DNA from: Akebia trifoliata
Lineage: Eukaryota; Streptophyta; Magnoliopsida; Ranunculales; Lardizabalaceae
Assembly: GCA_017979445.1 (NCBI GenBank)
Contig: CM030704.1
Span: 11,081,658 to 11,145,657, forward strand
Direction: 5' to 3'
Length of the DNA stretch: 64,000 nt
The notes beneath the pieces were generated by a model, which ran no database searches, was not told where the DNA came from, and saw only the letters and a list, made by a program, of their open reading frames with translations. This document shows, one piece after another, positions 48,001-58,509 of the stretch (position 1 is its first letter; every line of letters starts with the position of its first letter). A program made the position numbers and the translations under genes.

Positions 48001-48647
48001 ATTTTAATTAATTTCATTAATGTTTCAATTTAATTATTTAATGTTTTATTTATTAATTTCAAAAAATTTAATTATAAAAATTGTGAAATTACCATTTTGC
48101 CCTCGGAGAGGACTTTTCGCGTTTTAAGTCGATTTTTGATATTCTAGGATGTTTTAGAAATAATTTTTCATAAGGAATTCAATGGGAATACTGGTTTTTA
48201 TCATTTATAAAAAATTTTGTGTGAAATGGTCGTGAACTTTATGAGCGGCATTTTCGTAATTTTGTCAAATTCTATGAAAATTGGCGAAATGATTTATTTG
48301 ATTTCGATTTGTTGTTTTATGTGTTCGAAAGGGTTTTCCTAAGCGTAACGTAGGCTCTAGGGTTGTTTTGATGTTAGGGGTATTTTGGTAATTTGGTCAA
48401 TTTTTAGTGATTTTTATCGTGAAACTTCTTTTTGTTTGAAAAATGATGATTTCTAAGTTTTTAGGGTTATATTTTCCTAGCGTAGCATGGTTTCTATGGT
48501 TTTTTCAACTCGAGATACCTCATCTGGATTTCTGAAACATATCTGGTAACAAAATAAAGCAATGGAATAAACATCCATCATTGGGAAACGTTGCGATCGG
48601 GTTGACGAGTTGATTAATCAGGCGAGTGCAAAAATGGGGTGTCTACA
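48001..48647 (-). mobile_element. Truncated 3' LTR of element C (type 1)
   Basis: Starts TGTAGACACCCCATTTTTGC at 48647 and follows A's LTR (8587 leftward) closely, including TTTTCCTAGCGTAGC, CATTTTGCCCTCGGAGAGGA and CGCGTTTTAAGTCG. It stops at 48001, equivalent to about 7965 in A's LTR, so the terminal ~1 kb is missing. Confidence 0.9.
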
Positions 48648-48665
48648 GATGCCCTTCTTTGGCAT
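48648..48665 (-). other. Polypurine tract of element C
   Basis: Minus strand CCAAAGAAGGGCATC lies directly upstream of the LTR start. This is where the plus-strand primer of gypsy elements is expected and confirms that the LTR here is a 3' LTR. Confidence 0.65.
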
Positions 48666-50932
48666 AGGGTTGAAGCAAACTAGATAGCAAATCTATTTTG
48701 GTAGATAGTGCGATATCTGAATGCCAAAGCTAGTGACAGTTCATTTTGCAGCCTGATTTACCAATTCATCGGGACGTTCGGATCATTGAGGGTAAAACTC
48801 TCCCCGAGCAAGTTTTTCAGGTCCTCGAGCTTGAACTCTTACTGACGATGTCAGATCCTCGAATTTTAAAAAATTCTCCTTGACTAATGCAAAAGTGCAC
48901 GTGTGTGCAATGGTGTGATGCTTACTGAGATGCGCTTATGCAACGAAAACAATCATGACAAGATTGAATAATGAGGCAATTGGAGTCATAACATTGTAGG
49001 AACTTCGTTAAATCTTATTTGAAATTCTTTTTTAGAGTTTGAAAAAGTTTGAGTCTCGTTTATCGGACTTGAGCCTATTGTAGCCATGCTTCTCGGACTA
49101 AAAAACTTAAACAATCATGTTAATTCAATATGATTCAAACATAGCTGGAATCTTGTTTCTCAGACTCTGACTAAGGTTTAGAGAAACTTAAACAATCCTA
49201 TTAAACATGGAATCTTGTTTCTCAGACTCGAGCTAAGGCTTGTATGCACTTCAAAAAGCCTATGATTCAAAAAGTTGGAATCTCGTTTCTCAGACTCGAA
49301 CTTAGGTTTATAGGCATTTCAAAGAGCCTATTCATTATATGATTCAAAAAGTTGGAGTCTCGTTTCTCGGACTCGAACTTAGGTTTGTAGGCACTTCAAA
49401 AAGCCTATTCATTCTATGATTCAAAAAGTTGGAGTCTCGTTTCTCGGACTCGAACTTAGGTTTATAGGCACTTCAAAAAGCCTATTCATTCTATGATTCA
49501 AAAAGTTGGAGTCTCGTTTCTCGGACTCGAACTTAGGTTTGTAGGCACTTCAAAAAACCTATTCATTCTATGATTCAAAAAGTTGGAGTCTCGTTTCTCG
49601 GACTCGAACTTAGGTTTGTAGGCACTTCAAAAAACCTATTCATTCTATGATTCAAAAAGTTGGAGTCTCGTTTCTCAGACTCGAACTTACTAAGTCACGT
49701 TTCTCAAGCTTAGATTTATAGGAACTTAAACAATCCTATTAATTCATTCTATGATTCAAAATCGAGCTCAAAATTTGAAAGATCAAGCCTTTATTGGCTT
49801 ATCATGCATCTGGATTCATAATTATCATTGGGCTTCGTCGGACTTTTAAGCTTTTGTAAGATTTTCTTTTTATCATGTGATTAAGAACAAAAACTCAAAA
49901 ATGCCCCTAGTTTCAAGGTTGGCTTTAACTGGGACTTGACTACGAGACTGATGGAATGGATTACGCTTGAAAAATATGGACTCTGATGTATGACAGATAG
50001 AAGATCCGGCATTCTCTTAAATTTAAGACTTTTAAGATTATCATATGTGTAATAAAGAATTGATCATTATTTTTGAGAAATGTTTGAGCTGGACTTAAAA
50101 AATCTTGATAAATATTAGAATAGAAGATCTTTCTCTTCAAAGTGGTTGATGATTCTACATCTTCCATTAGCGAACACTTGAACAAGTAAACATACTTTTG
50201 AAGATCCTACAATGTTCAAGATGACTTCTGATTTTTTTTATTTCAACATTGTCTTCGTCGGATGTGAGCTCTTGGCTGAAAAATGAATATTGTGGCTTGA
50301 ATGGTTCTGCATTTCTAGTTTCTGCACAACCTTCTTTCTGAATTTTTCTTCTTGATGGGACCTTTCCTCCCATTTGATGATGCCCTAACTTTTGCCTAGA
50401 TCGCCTCTTCAGGTTTTCAATCTAACGGGTTTTGTTTTTCTTTTTCTGATGATGCCTTTATTTTTACCTAGGTCGCCTTTTCAGGTTTTCAACCTAGCAG
50501 ACTTTCTTTTTTATGGTTATGCCCTAAATTTTGCCTAAGTCGTTTTTTCGGGTTTTCGACTTAGCGGGCTTATATTTTTTTTTAATGATCTTGAATAACC
50601 AGCTTTACAACTTCTTGGTTCCGTAAATCTTAATCGAGTCAATTAACATTCAGGAGGACTTAATAGGTGGGCTTAGGATATGGTTTAGAAAGAAAAGATA
50701 TAAGGCTCAACTTCCCAAAATGCCCTTAGTTTGATATTCTCTCTTTTCTGTCAATTATTTTGATTTTTTCTAAATGCCCCTAGTTTGGCATTCTTTTCTT
50801 TTTATCAATTCTTTTGATTTTTTTAATGCCCCTAGTTTGGCATTCTTTTTTTTAAACCTTTCAATAGGGGATTTTCCTTTTGGATAACACTTTTGTTAAG
50901 AGAATAATTTTTTTGTATGACCGAGCCTGAAG
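48666..50932 (-). mobile_element. 3' UTR of element C
   Basis: Non-coding. From 50033 rightward it matches element D's 3' UTR. Modules: 77-bp array (49060-49770), the TCGCCTTTTCAGGTTTTCAA modules (50380-50580), TGCCCCTAGTTTGGCATTC repeats (50710-50850) and the conserved stem-loop at 50926-50944. Confidence 0.75.
49060..49770. repeat. 77-bp tandem array in 3' UTR of element C
   Basis: GATTCAAAAAGTTGGAGTCT recurs at 49341, 49418, 49495, 49572 and 49649, an exact 77-bp period. Each unit holds TCGTTTCTCGGACTCGAACT and CACTTCAAAAAGCCTATTCA. The outer units (49060-49320 and 49680-49770) are degenerate and shorter. The sequence is unrelated to the minisatellite at 1-840, which occupies the same position in element A. 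Confidence 0.95.
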
Positions 50933-51049
50933 TAACTTCTCAGGTTGCCTACGTACCCCAAATATTTCTTTTTCTTTTGGGATTAGGTCAAAACATAGTT
51001 CATACTAAGATATCCCTCCCGAAGTTGGTTGGTGTGGTTTAGAAAGAAG

Positions 51050-51840
51050 AGGCTATTAATTTTTTTAAAGGCTGCGAGGGGCTAGAAGGTTGTATTTTTC
51101 TTGGTAAGACAGGAAAATGATTCGACCAAAGGAGGCCTCCTTTGATGAATGCTGCTCAACTTGGTCAAAGTTTCAGGAATTTGATATCTAGATTGCTCTG
51201 TCGAGTAAGGTCTTCTTTTGAGAATGAATATTCTTCAGTCTTCTTTTGTGAAATCGGGTATGATTGAGTTTTCTGACTATTCAACTCTTCTAAAACTTCG
51301 AGAAAATCTTTTATTCTCTTATGAATGAAACTCTCCTCTTTTGAGTGAGAAACATGGTAGATCCACTTGTAAGTCTTAGCGTCTTTGTCGATGCTTTCAA
51401 CTATATCATTTTTGATCGATAATCTTTGATTTTGAAATCACTCTTGACTTGATCTATGTTTTTGTGTAATTCATCCATATATCCTTATAAGACCATACAA
51501 GAACATTGTTGAATTTCTCAAGTAAGTTTACTATTCTCTCATGTTCTCCTGAGGATAACGTATTACCAATTTGCACTTCTTGAGTGTACTCTTTAATTCC
51601 AATATTTATCAAATTTGATTAGCAAGCTTTAAGTCATTTCTCATGTTAGATTTTATATTTACATCATTATTGCACACATGATAATCAAAAGCTTCTTTAT
51701 TTTTTGGAATTGAAAAGAACATAGACTGACAAACCTTACTAAACCCCAAAAATAAAAATGACTAACTGAATTCAAAGACTGACGCAACTAAAGCAAAAAA
51801 ATAACTAAGAAGACTTAAAAGATGACATCATTCTGAATAG
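51050..51840 (-). pseudogene. Pol linker and downstream region of element C
   Basis: At about 51480-51630 the minus strand reads NIGIKEYTQEVQIGNTLSSG, then ERIVNLLEKFNNVLVWSYKD, the segment that in M lies just before RT (QIGVTLSPDE, DVFTWSYEDMPG). RT, RNase H and integrase do not follow; the sequence passes into 3' UTR shared with element D. Confidence 0.75.
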
Positions 51841-51869
51841 AAGGACACAATTCTAGAGTCTATGCCACT

Positions 51870-53318
51870 TCAGTTATCTTCGATGGATGATTTGAACTTG
51901 CCTGTTTTTACTATCTCTTCATATTCTGATTCAAGTCTTTTATATGCGGGACAACCTGTTGCTTTAATAATTTCTCTGTTCTTCAGTTTGGTCACTGCCT
52001 TAGGGTAGTTGAGCTCATTCTGGCATGGAGCGAATGCACTGTTAAGATCGATTGGGTAAATGAAGGAAACTGGGTCAACTGATTCAGGTTTGGATATTGA
52101 TATTAGGTTTAGAGTAGGAGGGGGTTGATTTTGAAAGGTAGGCAAAGGGTTAGTCTTAACATTGGGAGTAGTAGGAGTGGGTATGGTGACTTTTCCTTGC
52201 TCAATGAGGTCTTGGATAGCATGTCGGAGAGTAATACACCTGTCAAGAACATGACCAGGCATCTGATGGAATTCACAGAATTGCCCATTATCCATGTTTG
52301 GGGGAAGAGGATTAGGCAAAGGCTTAGGTTGTAAAGGTGTCAGCAATCCCCTTTTCATCAATTTTTTATAAGCAACACTAAGGGACATTCTAAAATTGGC
52401 AAACTGTCTTCTAGGCTTAGCATGTGAAGGCTAAATAACTTGAGGAGATAGTGCGAAGGAGGTGTTGGCCACTTGTAAGGAATTGACATTAGGTTTGAAA
52501 TGTTTGGATTTTGACTCAGATGGGTTACCAAAAAGTCCCGAAGAGTAGGCATCCTCAACTTGATTTCCAACCTCAAGGAGGGATTGAAAAGTGGGAAGGT
52601 ACTGAGGCATCAAGTACTTGACATAATTTGGAGTAAGATTCCTGAGAATAATCTTGACTTGTTCCTTCTCTTGAAGTCGGTCCCATAATTGAGCGGCTTT
52701 AGCTCTCCATCGAGCAATGAAATTAGTGAAAGTTTCCCTGGATTTCTGTTTAGTAATTTCTAGGTCTCTTCTTGTGAGTTCAATATCCGTGTTGAATGAA
52801 TATCGACTAATAAATTCTTTCATCAATTCATGCCATGTTCTTATCTGAGATGAGTTCAATGACATTAACCAGCGTAGGACAGGACCTGTAAGGGTTCTTT
52901 GAAAAAGTTGAGCCATCTGTTCTTCACTCAGACCATGAGATTGCATTATACCGACATATACTTTTAAGTGAGTCCTAGGGCATCCAATACCGTCAAACTT
53001 CTCCATATCTGGCATTGTGAACTTCTCTGGCAGACGGACCGTGGAAAACAAGGTCATTGTCCTTAACCCAAGAGTAAGATTATCGGGGTATTTAATATTC
53101 TTTAAAGCAGTTTCAACCTGAGTTATTCGATGAGCTAGGACAGGGTCGACGTGTAACTAATCATCTTCTTGATTTTCAACGAGGTCAAACACACCTTGAG
53201 GTTCTATAGCTTTATCTTTTCCCTTTTCAATTTTCAGGGATTCGATTTGTGTTTGGACAGAAGCAATAATCTGTGCTTGAAAAGATTCTAAAATCTGACG
53301 GAGCGCAGCTTTATCCAT
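51870..53318 (-). pseudogene. Gag polyprotein of element C, near-intact
   Basis: Reads leftward from MDKAALRQILESFQAQI (ATG at 53318; an upstream in-frame Met at 53396 is also possible). A coiled-coil-like N-terminus is followed by a retrotransposon gag domain (DGIGCPRTHLKVYVGIMQSH, LTGPVLRWLMSLN, WHELMKEFISRY, LEITKQKSRETFTNFIARWR), then LMKRGLLTPLQPK and a knuckle-like CEFHQMPGHVLDRC, ending SSIEDN at 51870. Only two nonsense codons (about 53156 and 52429) interrupt some 480 codons, and the frame is otherwise open. Gag would form the RNA-packaging particle. No protease follows, so it would need processing in trans. Confidence 0.93.
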
Positions 53319-55289
53319 GGTACTCGTTTCTTTTCGTGGCAAAGACTGACTACTTGGCAATAGTACTCTAAAAGACGACTTTTTCCACGGACCCAAAGTG
53401 GTACAAATGGAGGTTTAGAACGTTTGGGACCAATTATTACCTGATTGGAAGTAAACCAAGGTTAATCAATGACTCTAAAGGTTTGACTCTTAACCACATG
53501 ATTAAAGTTTCGATATAGAATAGCTCAAGTCCGGTGGAAAATATCGAATCCAAATGCACTATAAGTCTATAGTGACCAAGAAAGTGAGAAAAGTTAGACG
53601 CGGGTCTACCCCTGATTGGGATTGAACCTTTGATCAGACAAATTAATTTGATCCTAAGATCAAATCTTTCTATACAAAGTGGTCTGGATCTTTAAAAGTG
53701 AAACCAATTAGTCCAACTGATTTGGTATTGATCAGTTTGATCAATTTGTCAATTGGGCCAACTGGTTTAAGTGGTTCAAATTAATCGGTATATTTCACTG
53801 ATTGGGTCGGACCGATATTGCGGGTTTTGTTTGATTATTCTGGATCGGTCCACCTACTTACCTTTTGGTTGGATTAAATGGAGCAACCCGGGAACACCCA
53901 TAGTCAGTTCGAGTCGTGACCTATAAAGGAGGTTCCTAGACTCTAAGCTTACTACGTGCAATGCATTTTTATCTGGCCACCCTTGCCCAAGTATACCTAT
54001 ATCTCGATACGTGGTGACTTGGTTTGATATACCGTATAGGTGATAATCTAAAACTTCAACTCACTTCTCTGAAGTCAAAAACAGCCAGTTTGATCCCCAG
54101 TTGAGAGGTGGCGCACGATGCTGAACAAAGGCCTACTTAAATACTTCTCGTCTAGAATAAACGTAGTCTATCCCCCTCGTACAGTAGGGTACAGCGGGGC
54201 AGGATCTCGCTTAGGCACCGATTTTGACCAAGAAGTGCAATTGATATACTTAGATTGTCTTTTATATACCTATGGGTACGAATCAAGAGTTGTAGCTTTC
54301 ATAAATGGTTTGGCATCCCACGAGATGACCGACCACGTACTAGTACTACGTTGGCAATCGGGACATGTGACTGTGTGGCTCACAATAGGTCAAAGGCTCA
54401 GGTCGTCCAGCCTGGGTGCATCAATATACCTCTCAGAATCACCTGATCAGACGGTATTGATGCCCCAGTTTGATATATCCTAAGGTACGTGACTGGAGTT
54501 GTGGTTTTCATGAATGACGTCGCATCTCCGAAGAGACCGGGCCACGCACTAGTACCACGTTGGCTATATAGGACGTGCAAGCGTGCAAAACAGTAAACGT
54601 GCATGTGGTGTGTTCAAAACAGGGTGGGATGTGCCTAGGGCTTTTGTCGAATAAATGGGCCCATTGGCTAGATCAAATCATCAACATATGGATGCCACAT
54701 AAATACTAATCATAGCATCGAGATTAAGATCAAAGCAAGCACACCAAAAATATATCTATCACAGCATATTAGATGGGCAATCAATGAATATAACAAAAGA
54801 ATAATCAATTTGATCCAATATTGAAAGCACAAAGATTTTAATTTTTTTTTTTTTTTTCAAACAAAAGGATTTTTTTTTTTTGAAGTAAAACAAAAAAAAA
54901 ACTCTTTTCTATGGTCCAATCAAGAATCGCTTTGGGCGATCCAAAACAAATGGATATTTCAATGAACATTGAATTGATGAGGGCATGATGGTTGTAGGGA
55001 TAAGGAGCAATGAACCTTTTTTTTTTTTTTAAAAAAAAACTGATTTTTATTTTACCAAAACACAAAAATAAAAGCTTTTTTTTTTTAATTTAAAGAAATT
55101 GATTTAAAAATAAAATAAAAACTTTTTTTTTATATAAAGAAAAGCTATTACTAAATAAAAATACAACCCTAAAAAGATTCTATTGTCACCCCAACTTGTT
55201 TTGGATCAAGTAAAGAATTTAACAAATATCCAAATTTGATGTGCTCTCGATAAAAAAAAATGGTGTGACAATACAATTTTTTTTTTTTT
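53319..55289 (-). mobile_element. Leader of element C, gag-proximal part
   Basis: Contains the conserved leader block (53860-54680) with its internal duplication, best seen at 54275-54385 versus 54480-54590. Beyond 54680 come AT-rich sequence with homopolymer tracts (54838-55160) and a pyrimidine-rich stretch (55277-55320) next to the captured gene fragment. Short frames (54118-54604) are not conserved between elements. Confidence 0.65.
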
Positions 55290-56060
55290 TTTCATTCTCT
55301 CTTTCACTCTCACTCTAACTGCCTAAGAGCCTCATTCGTGTTCTCAATCTTGCAAAGCTTGTTAGTTACAACACGAAAGGCGGGTACATTGATCGGATGC
55401 CCATTACTCATTATTAAACAACTCCATCATCTGTTCTAATTTGTTCTCCATACAAAGTCCCTTAAGAAAAGTGTTAAAAGTTATCTGATCTGGTTCAAAC
55501 CCATGCTTTAAAACATTTCTAAAGAAAGAAAAACTGAGATCCATCCGACCCAGTCTGCAGCAACTGTTGATCAAGAGATGATTTCCTTTTCAATTGTTGA
55601 AAATTCTTCTGCAAGATTATCAAACCGAGCCTCTTTGATGTGAATCGGATTCACTTTCGAAAGACTCAACATTCTCAAAGAATCAAACGAAATTGCCCAA
55701 CAATAATCTCCTAAAACAAATCATCAACAATCTGAACCGAAACCTCCCCCCCCCCCCCCCCCCCCCCACCCCCACCCTCCCCGAACCAGATTTGGATGGG
55801 CTTTGAGATTTCTAGTTCTGATACGAAGATTTGGTTTCGATGTTCTTGGTTTGGATCATTGGGTTCTGTTCTTGGAGTTCCAAATTTTTCAGCACCAATT
55901 TCATGAAGAACAACAGTCATTAATAAACAAAGATTGGTGATCTCCATGAAAATAAGCTCTCTAGATCTTTTGAATATTGGAGGATTTGGGGATTATTGCC
56001 GCCATGATCGAGTTTTTTAGAGAGAGAGAAAGAGAAAGAGAGAGAGAGGACGTCCTCTCT
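55290..56060 (-). pseudogene. Captured PPR gene fragment inside element C leader
   Basis: Minus strand from about 55572 reads INSCCRLGRMDLSFSFFRNV, LKHGFEPDQITFNTFLKGLC, MENKLEQMMELFNN, then (frame -1) NGHPINVPAFRVVTNKLCKI, ENTNEALRQLE: two P-class pentatricopeptide repeats of the fertility-restorer-like kind, with PD.ITFNTFLKGLC and LCKI.NTNEALR signatures. Further upstream a CT-rich leader-like tract and ATG (MAAIIPKSS at about 56005) look like the 5' end of a gene; the sequence between has lost frame and contains a 22-base C-run at 55746-55767. Neighbouring elements A and D lack this segment, so it was acquired by C's lineage. Confidence 0.85.
55746..55767. repeat. 22-bp poly-C / poly-G tract
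   Basis: Uninterrupted C-run continued by CCCACCC-type repeats to 55782; the minus strand could form G-quadruplex structures. It interrupts the captured gene fragment. Confidence 0.97.
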
Positions 56061-56446
56061 GTTTCTTGCTGATTTCCGTCATCTTCTTTGTGGAGAAGGA
56101 GATAAAAACAGTAAAAATTGTTTTCTGTTAATGGCACACCACGCGTAAAAAATTGATTTTGTGATTTTTTTTTTCTGATTTTTTTTTCTTGGAATTCTCT
56201 CCTCATCACAAACAACATTAAAAAAGACACTTTTTTTTGTTTCTGAATGCATCACTCACAAATAATTTATCTTCATAACTCGCCGCCTATACCTAGTAAC
56301 GTGCTAAAAGAATTTTTTTTTTTTTTTTTAAAGAAAAAAATCCATAACTCAAATTCCAACCACAATCATTCCATCATCAATTTATGTCAATTTGAATCTT
56401 TCATTATTTAGGGTCATCCCAAAATGATAATCAATTTATGTGAGTT
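56061..56446 (-). mobile_element. Leader of element C, LTR-proximal part (truncated)
   Basis: 56345-56430 resembles 6715-6800 of element A (CCATCATCAATTTATGTCAATTTGAATCTTTCATTATTTAGGGTCAT versus the A version). It stops at 56446, about 150 bp short of where the PBS lies in A. PBS and 5' LTR are absent. Confidence 0.65.
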
Positions 56447-56559
56447 GAATAGGTCTTATTTACAAAGCAAAATACCTATGTAAAGACCAAGTTTCAAATT
56501 AATCAATAGGAGTCTAGGCTCGATAATTGGAATACGTCAAGCCATATATGATAATCAAA
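56447..56559. repeat. 113-bp direct repeat, right copy
   Basis: Identical to 47888-48000. Sequence to its right (TATCGAGGTTCAATG) is unrelated to what follows the left copy, as expected for a duplicated target site. Confidence 0.97.
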
Positions 56560-56561
56560 TA

Positions 56562-58509
56562 TCGAGGTTCAATGTTGCAAGACATTATTCAACTCACAGA
56601 CGTAATAGAAACTTGGATTTTCACTACTTGTTGAGGCTTAATATTATATCATCAAACTTCATTGATAACCAGTGATTGTTGAGGTTCGACGTTATAGGAC
56701 ATTTTTAACCACAGGATTCGACATGGGTCTACTTAAGATCTAGTTAAGGATTCAGTTAGAGATCAGGGAAGGTTCTAGGCACCCCTCCCTCTCCACTTTA
56801 AGTGGTAACCTCAAATATATGGTCATTTTAGAAAAGAAAATAAATATGAAAGAGTCGGGTAAAGGACAATTTGTACCCTTAAATGTAAGGGGTTTAACAT
56901 CGGCTAAAATCATAGGGATCATCTAATTGAAAGAGAGGATCCTCACATAGGTCTTGCCTTGAGAATATTATTTTTTCATTGTAAGTGTTGGCCCATGATT
57001 ATGGATCCACTCTCATAGATCGAAGAGGGCCCAACTTCCAATAGCCTCAAAATGGTTTGAGTGGTGTGTGCGATTTGTAAACAAGTATTAGAGATGGTAA
57101 TATTTTTGTTTTGAAAAAGGGGCTTCAACCCTTACACTTCCTACTGAATCGAGGTTTGATCTACTGGAGGTATGGAAGGTTAACATTACATCCTATGGTT
57201 GATCTCAACCAAAAAAATAAAAATAAAAAATAAAAAAGCAGAGGGGAGATAAGAGAGGGAAAATAGAAGGGAGAGAAAGGAGGATGATGTATTTCATTTT
57301 GTCCTTACTCTACCTTTTTCTTATTTTATCTTCTTTGATTCATCTTCTTTATGTTCTTGAGGTGTTCCTTTGTCTTAAATTGAGTGGCATATAGTGTAGA
57401 GTTTGAGGGTTGATGGACTTTAGGTTAAAAGTTTAGTGAGTTAAGGTGGTGAGTTGAGAGGTTTCTTTAGAATTTGAGAAAGAGAGTTCAAGCATGTGGA
57501 AAGTTTTGTGAGAATGGGGTGAGGTTTTATAGGATTTTGAGGTGATTTTAAGGAGAAGATGGGGTAAAAATAGAAAATAGAGGGAAATGAGTAGAGATTT
57601 GTAAATGAGAGATTTGGAATTTGTGGTTAGGGGAGGGGTAGGTATGGAAAGTGGTGTAAGTGGGTTGCTTTTTACCCAAGTTCATGGATAAAATCCAATT
57701 GGATTGGGTAAACAACCCATACTTAGGTTGAGTGTTGATTGAGGTTAAGGAGTATGGGTGTTTATGTAAGAGGTTATATGATTAGATTTTGAGAGGGTGA
57801 TTGTTGTAATGACATGTGCCAAAAGAGTATGAAGGTGTGTGAGTTAGGTGAATTGATTAAGGAAAAAGGGATATGGGGAGTATGGTGATAGCGTGTGGAA
57901 TGTTTTGAGGAGAATGAGATGGGGTTAGGTGATGACATGTGACATGTGGCATGATGTAGAAATAGTGATAATGATGATGATAGTGATTTTTTTTGTGAGC
58001 ATGGGCTTTTGATTTTGGGTGGACTGTGATTGGTCAAAGTTATGGATATGGGTGTGGTTTCAGACTTTAGTAGAGATTTGATTTGAAGTGGGCTTTTGAT
58101 GTTGGACTTAGGATTAGCTTGTGGTTTAGGTTGGATTTGAATTGGCATAGGTTTAGGATTAGATTAGGTTGAAACGTTGATTTAGGCTTTGGTTTAGGTT
58201 GAGGCATTGATTGAGGCTTCGGTTAGGGTTAGGTTGAGGCATTGATTGAGTTGGATTGTTTTTTGAGGGATTCTGAGAAAGGTGGTAGTGTGTTAGAGAT
58301 GGCTTAGGGTGTAAGGACCACAGTGATGAGTATGAAGCCTTTTTCACACATCCATGGGCTAAATTAAAAGCCTTTGCTTGGGCTTATTTTGCAAAAAGTG
58401 AGGAAATTAAAACATTGGGCTACAGGGGCCCTTGATTGGAAATTCGACAAAACACTATTTTTTTATGGGGCCTTATCAAGGTGCACTCGTGCAAATTGGG
58501 GTGTCTACA
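56562..58509 (-). mobile_element. LTR remnant (family 4)
   Basis: On the minus strand starts TGTAGACACCCCAATTTGCA at 58509. It includes GGTTCTAGGCACCCCTCC (56770-56790), comparable to the GGTGTTAGGCACC landmark of other LTRs. Near its left end GAGGTTCRAYGTTRYARGACATT is repeated three times (56563-56700). No PBS or polypurine tract was found at either edge. The serine/proline-rich minus-strand frame at 57774-58148 and the AACGTTGATTTAGGCTTTGG-type repeats (58160-58245) are non-coding. Confidence 0.65.

Noticed and set aside
49060..49770. Regularly spaced repeats that look like a CRISPR array at first sight
   Set aside because: Units are contiguous with no unique spacers, there are no cas genes, and the context is a plant retroelement.
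57774..58347. 124- and 62-codon Ser/Pro/Asn-rich minus-strand frames
   Set aside because: Derived from AGGTTTAGG/AGGCATTGATTG-type short repeats in an LTR remnant.
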